From NCBI GenBank assembly GCA_900767415.1, contig CAAFYZ010000005.1:1-12019 (forward strand): a stretch of DNA of 12,019 nt, given 5' to 3'. The DNA comes from Clostridia bacterium (GTDB lineage Bacteria > Bacillota > Clostridia > Oscillospirales > CAG-272). A program made the position numbers and the translations under genes. Below the pieces are notes generated by a model, which saw only the letters and a list, made by a program, of their open reading frames with translations, ran no database searches and was not told the DNA's origin. This document shows, piece by piece, positions 1 to 6,500 of the stretch (its first letter is position 1; each line of letters begins with the position of its first letter).

Positions 1-38
1 CGACCTTCTGTCAACACACTCGCCTCCGCTCCCCACCC

Positions 39-67
39 GTAGGGGTCGGCGCCCCCGACGACCCGCA
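39..67. repeat. GC-rich palindromic core repeat, copy 1
   Basis: The core begins GTAGGGGTCGGCG and ends CGACGACCCGCA. It can fold in two ways: GTCGG (45-49) with CCGAC (55-59), or GGGTCG (43-48) with CGACCC (59-64). The two folds are mutually exclusive. Further copies lie at 121-149 and 11808-11836, with a copy cut by the window end at 11999-12019. It resembles the small hairpin repeats scattered between genes in many Clostridia; that comparison is from general knowledge. Confidence 0.85.
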
Positions 68-120
68 CGCCCTCTTTCCCGCCGACCTTCTGTCAACACA
101 CTCGCCTCCGCTCCCCACCC

Positions 121-149
121 GTAGGGGTCGGCGCCCCCGACGACCCGCA
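121..149. repeat. GC-rich palindromic core repeat, copy 2
   Basis: This copy is identical to copy 1 over the whole core and lies at the same place within the second 82/83-bp unit. It has the same two alternative stems. Confidence 0.85.
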
Positions 150-196
150 ACGCCTTCTTTCCCACCGACCTTCCGTCTTCCGCACCTTCGCTCAAA

Positions 197-232
197 CTCC
201 CGCTCCCGCTCCCACTTCCACTCCCACTCCCC
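197..232. repeat. CTCCCR hexamer tract
   Basis: Six consecutive hexamers read CTCCCG, CTCCCG, CTCCCA, CTTCCA, CTCCCA and CTCCCC. This is a short polypyrimidine microsatellite between the repeat units and the nagA terminator. No coding potential is credible; in-frame reading of the other strand gives only Glu/Arg/Trp-rich low complexity. Confidence 0.8.
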
Positions 233-244
233 CTTCCTGAACGT

Positions 245-281
245 AAAAAACGGGCGCACCGACCTTTCGGGTGCGCCCGTT
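245..281 (-). terminator. Intrinsic terminator of nagA
   Basis: On the minus strand a 10-bp GC-rich stem (CGGGCGCACC with GGTGCGCCCG, at 270-279 and 251-260) closes over a 9-base loop and is followed by six U residues (AAAAAA at 245-250 on the plus strand). It lies about 20 bases beyond the nagA stop codon, the expected place and orientation for rho-independent termination. The plus-strand side is only mildly T-rich, so termination in that direction would be weak. Confidence 0.92.
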
Positions 282-301
282 CTTCATTTTCACTGCCGTC
301 T

Positions 302-1366
302 CTATACCTTTTCCACGCCGGAGAGGAAAACCCGCCTGAGCCGCAGATCGTCCGTCACCAACAGAAAATCGGCGTCGTACCCGACCTCGATCTTTCCTTT
401 ATTCAGACCCATCAGACGCGCCGGGTTTTCGCTCGCCGCGCGAATGGCGGTTTCTTCGGGGATACCGAAGGACACCGCACGCCGCATACATTCAAAGAGG
501 TCGGTCGTCGAACCGGCGATCGCACCCGACTCGATGCGGGCGACCCCGTCCTTCAGAATGACCTTCTGCCCGCCGAAGATGAACTCGCCGTCGCCGAGTC
601 CCGTTGCGGACAGGGAATCGCTGATCAGCACGACGCGCTCGTCCCCGAAAAGACGGAACAGAAGGCGTACCATCGCAGGGTGTACGTGAATCCCGTCGGA
701 GATCAGTTGCGCATACGCGCCGCAGTCCGCCCCCGCGGGGATCGGTCCCGGCTCTCTGTGGTGCAGAGGCGTCATCGCGTTGAAGGTGTGCGTCAGGCAC
801 GTTGCCCCCGCATGGAAGGCGCGCACCGCTGTGTCATAGTCGCAGGCGGTGTGCCCGAGACAGACGACAATGCCGCACTCGCGAATGAAGTCTTCCGCCC
901 CCGCAAGCTCGGGGGCAAGGGTAATGAGCTTTACGTTCTTGCATTTTTCCAATAAGTCAAGGGTCGGCTCGTGAAGGAACGCCTCGTTCTGCGCCCCCTT
1001 GTATTTTTTACACACGAAAGGACCCTCGAGGTGAAACCCCGGGATATGCGCCCCGGAGAACCCGGTAATCGGTGCCTCGGTCGCCCGTATGATGTCCTCA
1101 AAAGGCATCGTCATGGTCGTCGGATACCACGTGGTAATCCCGCGCGAAAGCTCGTATGCCGCCATCTCGGGAAGGTGCCCTTCCATAGTGTCGTAGCCGA
1201 TACAGCCGTGGCTGTGAATGTCGATCAGCCCGGGAATGATCTTCAGCCCCTCGCCGTCGATGATCTCGTCGCCGTCGCACGGAACGTTGCCAATATGAGT
1301 AAATCTACCGTTTTCTACCCGTATATCGGTGATTTTTTCTTTGAATTTTACATTTTTCAGGATCAT
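302..1366 (-). CDS. nagA: N-acetylglucosamine-6-phosphate deacetylase
   Basis: Cytoplasmic amidohydrolase of 354 residues that removes acetate from GlcNAc-6-phosphate, giving glucosamine-6-phosphate in amino-sugar use and wall recycling. The E. coli enzyme has 382 residues, so this one is near full length. The TIM-barrel metal motifs appear in order: PGLIDIHSHG (H51, H53), HLEGPF (E114), GHT (H172), THTFNAM (H193), DGIHVHP (H227), and the catalytic aspartate in LISDS (D250). The HxH pair is the Bacillus-type arrangement; E. coli NagA lacks these histidines at this site. The ATG at 1366 is supported by a GGAG site 9 bases upstream and a near-consensus promoter about 30 bases upstream. The gene is monocistronic here, with its own terminator; no nagB or sugar transporter adjoins it. 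The family call is secure. Specificity for GlcNAc-6-P over related acetylated sugar phosphates is inferred. Confidence 0.96.
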   Translation of the reverse strand: MILKNVKFKEKITDIRVENGRFTHIGNVPCDGDEIIDGEGLKIIPGLIDIHSHGCIGYDTMEGHLPEMAAYELSRGITTWYPTTMTMPFEDIIRATEAPITGFSGAHIPGFHLEGPFVCKKYKGAQNEAFLHEPTLDLLEKCKNVKLITLAPELAGAEDFIRECGIVVCLGHTACDYDTAVRAFHAGATCLTHTFNAMTPLHHREPGPIPAGADCGAYAQLISDGIHVHPAMVRLLFRLFGDERVVLISDSLSATGLGDGEFIFGGQKVILKDGVARIESGAIAGSTTDLFECMRRAVSFGIPEETAIRAASENPARLMGLNKGKIEVGYDADFLLVTDDLRLRRVFLSGVEKV

Positions 1367-1396
1367 GATCTTGCGCTCCTTTCCTCGTCGGTTTTG

Positions 1397-1425
1397 ATTG
1401 TATCACAAATCTCGGAAAAAGTCAA
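1397..1425 (-). promoter_or_regulatory. Promoter of nagA (sigma-A type)
   Basis: On the minus strand TTGACT (1420-1425) is separated by exactly 17 bp from TACAAT (1397-1402), one mismatch each from consensus. Predicted transcription begins near 1390, giving a leader of roughly 25 bases that contains the ribosome binding site. Confidence 0.88.
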
Positions 1426-1438
1426 GAAAGCCGCTTGA
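1422..1438. promoter_or_regulatory. Inverted repeat formed by the two divergent -35 boxes
   Basis: TCAAG (1422-1426) and CTTGA (1434-1438) form an inverted repeat with a 7-base spacer. Each arm is part of a -35 box, one for nagA and one for comM. It may only reflect two good -35 boxes placed back to back, but a symmetric site here could let one regulator or one polymerase block both promoters. No regulator gene is in the window. Confidence 0.4.
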
Positions 1439-1463
1439 TTTTAGACGAAAAATCGGATATAAT
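1435..1463 (+). promoter_or_regulatory. Promoter of comM (sigma-A type)
   Basis: TTGATT (1435-1440), a 17-bp spacer and a perfect TATAAT (1458-1463) predict a start near 1470. This decides the comM start: the upstream in-frame ATG at 1398 lies before the promoter and cannot be used from this transcript. Confidence 0.88.
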
Positions 1464-1474
1464 AGAAGAAAACA

Positions 1475-1490
1475 CCCCGGACAGGCGGGG
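1475..1490 (+). promoter_or_regulatory. Small hairpin in the comM leader
   Basis: CCCCG (1475-1479) pairs with CGGGG (1486-1490) over a six-base loop, within a few bases of the predicted 5' end of the comM mRNA. A 5'-terminal hairpin can protect a transcript. There is no T run after it, so it is not a terminator. Its role is inferred only. Confidence 0.4.
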
Positions 1491-1511
1491 CAGACAAAAA
1501 AGAAGGTCAGT

Positions 1512-3056
1512 ATGATTTCAAGAGTTTTCGGTTGCGGCATCTACGGGATTGACGGATTCCCCGTGACGGTGGAATGCAGTGCGTGGGACAGAGTCCCGCA
1601 TTTTGACTTGGTCGGCTTGCCCGATGCGGCGGTAAAAGAGGCGAAGAACCGGGTGCAGTCCGCCTGCGAGAACAGCGGGTATCTCTTCCCGCCGCTCGAC
1701 ATGATGGTGAACCTTGCGCCGGCGGACGTGAAAAAAGAAGGCACCGCCTTCGACCTCGCGATCCTCACCGCGATTCTGCAGTGCGACGGCGTGATCCCGC
1801 ACGACCTCGATTTTTCGGACAAGTGTATCATCGGCGAACTTTCGCTCTCGGGAGAGGTCCGTCCTGTCGGCGGCGTGCTCCCGATGTGCGTCGCCGCAAA
1901 AGAGGCGGGATGTCGGGAGGTCTACGTCCCCGTCGGCAACCTCGGAGAGGCGACGGTCGTCTCGGGCATCCGCATTTACGGCGTCCCGGATTTTCGCTCT
2001 CTCGTCCGTCATTTCCGCCGTGAAGAACTCCTTTCGCCCGCAGGGAGCGTTTCGTTCGCCGCCGCTCTCGCCGAGAGACGGGGGAGCGGGGATTTTTCGG
2101 AAGTCAAAGGACAGCGCCGCGCCAAGCGCGCCTTGGAGGTTGCCGCCGCCGGCGGACATAACGTATTGATGATAGGACCTCCCGGCTCGGGAAAATCCAT
2201 GCTGGCAAAACGCATCTTTTCCATTCTCCCCGACCTCACCTTCGACGAGGCGATCGAGACGACGAAGATCCACTCCGTCGCCGGTACCCTGCGTGAAAAT
2301 CTCGTGACGGAACGCCCCTTCCGTTCCCCTCACCATACCGTCAGTCCCGTCGGACTGATCGGCGGCGGCACCTCACCCCGCCCGGGCGAGATCTCCCTCG
2401 CGCACAACGGCGTCCTCTTTCTTGACGAACTTCCCGAATTTCCGAAGCGTGTGACCGACTCCCTCCGTCAGCCGCTCGAAGACGGGGTCGTCACCGTGAC
2501 CCGTGCCGCGGCGAAAATTACGTTTCCCGCCTCCTTCATGCTCGTCTGTGCGATGAATCCCTGCCGTTGCGGTTATTTCGGCGACCCGACCCATACCTGC
2601 ACCTGCACTCCCGACGCGGTGCGAAAGTATCTGGATCGCATCAGCGGACCTCTCCTTGACCGCATCGACATCGAGATCGAACTCCCCGCCGTCTCTTTTG
2701 ACGAGATCTCGGGGAAGGGGGACGGCGGCGAGCCGTCCGCCGTCATCCGCGAGAGGGTAAACGCCGCCCGCCGCCTTGCCGCCGACCGCCTTGTCGCGGA
2801 CGGGGAAGACGCCTCTCTTCTGAATGCGAAACTGCCGCCCGCGCTCCTTCGTCGCTACGGTACGCCCGATAAAGAGGGGACGGAACTCTTGCGTGAGGCG
2901 TTCGAGACGCTCGGACTCTCCGCGCGCGGACACGACCGCATTCTCCGCGTCGCCCGCACGATCGCCGATCTCGACGGTGCCGATATCGTCGGTGCCGACC
3001 ACATCGCCGAGGCGATCACCTACCGCTCGCTTGACAGAAAGTACTGGCGCCACTGA
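1512..3056 (+). CDS. comM: YifB/ComM family Mg-chelatase-like AAA+ ATPase
   Basis: Protein of 514 residues, the usual family length. ComM of naturally transformable Gram-negative bacteria is a helicase that helps integrate incoming single-stranded DNA by branch migration; the role in Clostridia is less clear. Visible in order: the N-terminal lon-protease-like ChlI region (about 1-170, with FDLVGLPDAAVKEAKNRV), Walker A GPPGSGKS (222-229), the family signature FRSPHHTVS and IGGG (270-286), Walker B VLFLDE (301-306), AMNPC (347-351), SGPLLDRID with the arginine finger (378-386), and a C-terminal Mg-chelatase helical domain ending near YRSLDRK. The cysteine motif reads NPCRCG where NPCPCG is usual. 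The start at 1512 is chosen because AGAAGG lies 5 bases upstream and the promoter ends at 1463; the frame extends 38 codons further upstream, before the promoter. dprA and topA, frequent neighbours elsewhere, are absent. Confidence 0.95.
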   Translation: MISRVFGCGIYGIDGFPVTVECSAWDRVPHFDLVGLPDAAVKEAKNRVQSACENSGYLFPPLDMMVNLAPADVKKEGTAFDLAILTAILQCDGVIPHDLDFSDKCIIGELSLSGEVRPVGGVLPMCVAAKEAGCREVYVPVGNLGEATVVSGIRIYGVPDFRSLVRHFRREELLSPAGSVSFAAALAERRGSGDFSEVKGQRRAKRALEVAAAGGHNVLMIGPPGSGKSMLAKRIFSILPDLTFDEAIETTKIHSVAGTLRENLVTERPFRSPHHTVSPVGLIGGGTSPRPGEISLAHNGVLFLDELPEFPKRVTDSLRQPLEDGVVTVTRAAAKITFPASFMLVCAMNPCRCGYFGDPTHTCTCTPDAVRKYLDRISGPLLDRIDIEIELPAVSFDEISGKGDGGEPSAVIRERVNAARRLAADRLVADGEDASLLNAKLPPALLRRYGTPDKEGTELLREAFETLGLSARGHDRILRVARTIADLDGADIVGADHIAEAITYRSLDRKYWRH

Positions 3057-3461
3057 CCGCACGAAAGCAAAAGCGACTGCGTATCTTTCCGATTTTTAAG
3101 TGAAAATGCTGTAAATGCAAAGTTATATTTGCAAATATTCAATTTATTTAAGAGAAAATACGAAAACGCGCCGCTTTCTTCGTCTTTTTGCACCGCGCTT
3201 TTTCGGATTTTCTCTCTTTCGGATTTTTCGGGTTTACCATATTAAATGATCGGAGACAACCTCTTTTTTCTATGCGACTGCCGCGCAGGAAAAGAGGTTT
3301 TTTCTTTTTGCACGCCGTTTTCTCCCATCGCATACGGGAAAACGCGGAAAAAAACAGGAAAAAACGCCGCCGTCGCACCCGCCGTCGCGAAAACGCTTCT
3401 TTTATTTTTGTGTAAAATGGAGAAAATGTTCGGCGTCTTGCACGAAAATGGCGAAAGCACC
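3057..3461. other. AT-rich gene-free gap between comM and the large operon
   Basis: I see no credible gene here. Base composition is clearly more AT-rich than the flanking genes. Several short overlapping frames exist on both strands, but they are lysine/arginine/phenylalanine-rich, lack ribosome binding sites and overlap one another. The gap contains a TGCAAA/TTTGCA inverted repeat (3116-3133), three loose copies of TTCGGATTTT (about 3201-3230), a T-tailed hairpin (3258-3310), and a second bulged hairpin (3316-3344) made of CGTTTT, CCC, GGG and AAAACG. A small RNA ending at the 3258-3310 hairpin is possible, but I could not find a convincing promoter for it. Confidence 0.6.
3258..3310 (+). 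terminator. T-tailed hairpin, probable terminator downstream of comM
   Basis: AACCTCTTTT (3258-3267) pairs perfectly with AAAAGAGGTT (3290-3299), and an inner TGCG/CGCA stem (3272-3275 with 3283-3289 region) can extend it. A T-rich tail (TTTTCTTTTT, 3300-3309) follows. It is about 200 bases past the comM stop, the only plus-strand terminator-like site before the next promoter. The stem is A/U-rich and the loop large, so strength is uncertain. It could instead end an unannotated small RNA. Confidence 0.45.
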
Positions 3462-3491
3462 TTGCAATCTTATAAAAGAAAATGATATAAT
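3462..3491 (+). promoter_or_regulatory. Promoter of the helical-repeat protein/lyase operon
   Basis: TTGCAA (3462-3467), an 18-bp spacer and a perfect TATAAT (3486-3491) predict a start near 3498. The resulting leader is about 25 bases and contains GGAGG (3511-3515), 7 bases before the ATG at 3523. The short leader leaves no room for a riboswitch. An in-frame ATG at 3448 lies upstream of the promoter and is rejected as the start. Confidence 0.8.
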
Positions 3492-3522
3492 AAGGCCACG
3501 AATACTTTTCGGAGGAAAAACG

Positions 3523-6500
3523 ATGAAGACACTCAAAAAATCATTGATTGCACTGTTGATCGTAGCCGTGACACTGTCCCTTGCCGCGGTGATCGCAGTT
3601 GCCGTCTCCCCCACACAGGGCGGTACGCTGGCAGAAGTGAACGCTCTGATCGAACAAGTAAAAGCGGCACCGACCGCGAAGGAGAAGGCGACGAAACTCA
3701 GCGCCGTTTCCTCGTACATCTCCTCTCATGAGTTCCCCGACACGGAGAGTGAAAAGGTACGTGACAATTTCGCAAAAATCAGTAGCGAAGTCAGCGATTT
3801 CACGATCAGGGAGGTGGATACCCGCCTTGCCGCCGTCGTCCGCATGACGAAGGCGATCGAAGCCCGCGTCGAGCTGAACGCCATCCGCGCGTTGATTAAC
3901 GGCGAAGGGTATATTGACCCCACGGCAGGCGTGACCGGTCGTCTGAACGACGATATCGCGGTTGCCGACGCCTGCGTCGACCTGATGTACATCGGGCTGG
4001 ACGAGGTCGATCTCATCGAGCGCGGCGAAGTACTTCTCGAGTTCATGAATAAGATTAAGAAGAACCCGCTGAATACCGCATCGGCTTACTATTCTCTTTA
4101 TGAGGAGAAGAAGAACGCCGTCGTCGATAAGACCGTCGGACTTCTCTATGACGAACTGAATGCAAAACTTGCGATTGCCGAGAATGCGGAGAAGACCGTC
4201 GACGAGCGCCTTGCCGCCATCGCGGATTTCCGTGCGCTCTGCGCGCGCTGCTACTTCGACACGACGAGTCCCGAGTATAAGACGCTCGTCGACCGTTGCA
4301 CCGTTGCCGACGGACGCATCTACCTTGTAAAGATTGCCGCTGCGGAAGCATTGTACGACAAGGGCAAACTTCTGAAAGACGCCTGCCGTGCACTGGAAAA
4401 CTCCGGCTTGATCAACAACGGCGCGGCAGACTCCGATAAGACGAAGTTCTTTGCCGAGCACGAGGCGGTGAAAAAAGAAGTGTCCGACCTCCTCTATGCG
4501 GAGGCGACCCGCCTTCTTCACCTCGCGGCGGCAGAAGATACCGCGGATCGTCCGGCTGCGCTTGCCGAATATGATAAGTACCTTGCCGACTGCTACTTCG
4601 ATGCATCGGAGAGCCGTTACGGTGCTCTTACCGTAGAGAAGGCGGCGGCGGATGCCATGGTTCTCCTCTATGCCGTCACGGATAAGACGGACGTCGTGGA
4701 GCAGAACAAGGCGTTGAAGACTCTTATCGTTTTTCTCAATAAATCTACACTGAACACTGCCACGGGACTTGGAAAAGTGTTCAACGACCGTTACAGCGGC
4801 ACCGCCGGTGTGTATGAGATCGTCATGTCTGCCTTCTATAATCATATGGAGACTTTGACGAACACCCTCGGCGACGATACCGTCGATTTTAACAGAGCCC
4901 GCGAGGCGAAAGAGACGATTCTCGCCCTCGTTGCGGACGGCTATTTCGAGTCGGGAACCGATCGTCAGAAGGCGTTCACCACCGCTCTCTCCGCCTCCGA
5001 GCGCGGCTTCGGCGGCAGAGCCATCGACTGGGCGAACGCGGAGCTCCGCGCCGCGATGGCGATGACCGACACCGTAGAGAAGAAGACCCGCATCCAAAAT
5101 ACAAAGACCTCGTTCGAGAGCTACGGGGTGAAGAAGTACGCCTCGCCGTCGACGAACGACGAGATCGCATTCAACGATAAGTACGATACCTACACCGACA
5201 CCCTCTTCTACGCCGAGCTCGACGTCCTCACCGACGACCTCATCGCGGCAAACGACGCGGGGAAAGATCTTTCTCCCTTCTTCGCCGCGATCAACGAACA
5301 TCTCGCTACCTATTCTTATGATAGCGAGAGCGAAGATTTTGCCGCCTATACGGCAAAGGTCGCGCCGGTGAAAAAAGCATACGGCAAGAAGAACCTTGAC
5401 GAGGCGAACGCTCTGTGCGCCGCGGCAGAGGAGAAGACCGGTGCCGACCTGCTTGTCGCTTTCCGGCGCGTGGATAAATTCCATCGCACGCACGAGTTCT
5501 ATGAAGACGAAGATTATCTCGCCTTCCTCACGCGCCTTGCGGCACTCTCCGAGCGCGCCGATGCCGCGCTCGCGGAACTGAAGGCAAAAATGGACGAGGA
5601 TGTTCCGCTTTCGGAATATAACGACACTTCCGTTACGACCCTCACCTTCGAGAACGGTGCGGTCTCCGGTGCCAACACCTCGGCAAAGAACCGCGTTTTC
5701 ATCGACATGGCGAACGGCGGTTGCAATTCGGAGAAGTGCATGACCATCGTTTACGGCGAACAGAAGGACACCTACTATTCGTGGGTGGTCAACGCCGCGA
5801 CGCAGAATGTCGTGATGGAGTTCGACGTTACGTCCTTCGGGACGATCCCCTCGGTCCTGAACTTCGGTTCCGGTGCCAACAGTACGACGAAGGGGCGTGT
5901 GTTCCCGACCTTCTTCCGCTTCGTCACCACCGGTGGCAGAACCGACCTTTACACAAAGGGCGGCGGTAAAGTGCTGAAAGAGGATATCCTTCAGCCGGGC
6001 GTCTGGACGCACATTGCGATGACCTACAACCCCGTGACAAAAATGATTCAGATGTATGTCAACTACGAGAAGGCGGGCGAGCCCTATCAGGAGGGCACCT
6101 CGGGTTGTACCGACTGGGATTGGACGGAAGGACTCCGTCTCGGCTCGAACAACTCGGCAGGCACCGTCTCCTTCGACAACCTGACGAACTACGTCGGTAC
6201 GGCTCCCCGTACGGTTGACCGCTTCAAGAATATGAGCTCGGAAGATAAATTCCTCACCTTCGGCACGTATCTTGAAAAATATCAGCAGAATCCCGAGGCC
6301 ATGCGCATCACCGACGTCAACTATTCCTACTCGCAGATGTCCTCGCTTCTTCAGAACTACTGGTCGACGATCACGAACAGTTATATCACCGACGATCCCG
6401 CCCTTCGCCACATGGTAGACGTCTATCGGACGACCGACAAAGAGACGATCCGCAAGGCGATGAGCACCATCACCTTTAACGGGCTGAAAGACCTTTATGA

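Larger units (their letters stand above)
1..165. repeat. Tandem duplication of an 82/83-bp intergenic repeat unit
   Basis: Two head-to-tail units occupy 1-82 and 83-165, and their first 67 bases are identical. Each starts CGACCTTCTGTCAACACAC, runs through a pyrimidine-rich lead, and then holds a GC-rich palindromic core (39-67 and 121-149). The unit tails differ by a few bases. A third, degenerate unit start (CGACCTTCCGTCTTCCG) follows at 166. There is no credible gene: the long minus-strand frame here is arginine-rich low complexity with no ribosome binding site. The same core and lead recur at the right end of the window, so this is a dispersed intergenic repeat family rather than a local duplication only. 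Its function is unknown. Confidence 0.93.

Noticed and set aside
1..165. Tandem repeats as a CRISPR array
   Set aside because: Only two units, with the repeat and the intervening sequence both duplicated; there are no unique spacers and no cas genes.
11..259. 82-codon minus-strand frame across the left repeats
   Set aside because: Composition is Arg/Gly/Glu low complexity from the repeats, it overlaps the nagA terminator, and no ribosome binding site is visible.
1398..1511. 38-codon upstream extension of comM starting at 1398
   Set aside because: It contains the comM promoter itself, and the extra residues (Lys/Arg-rich) do not belong to the family. AGAAGG lies just before the ATG at 1512.
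3316..3344. Second hairpin in the AT-rich gap as a terminator
   Set aside because: The stem is interrupted by a 2-base bulge and no T run follows it on either strand.
3148..3485. Four short overlapping frames on both strands in the AT-rich gap
   Set aside because: They overlap one another, are biased to Lys, Arg and Phe, lack ribosome binding sites and show no recognisable motif.
3448..3522. 25-codon upstream extension of the large helical-repeat protein starting at 3448
   Set aside because: It overlaps the -35 and -10 boxes, and would place residues before a normal signal peptide. GGAGG precedes the ATG at 3523.
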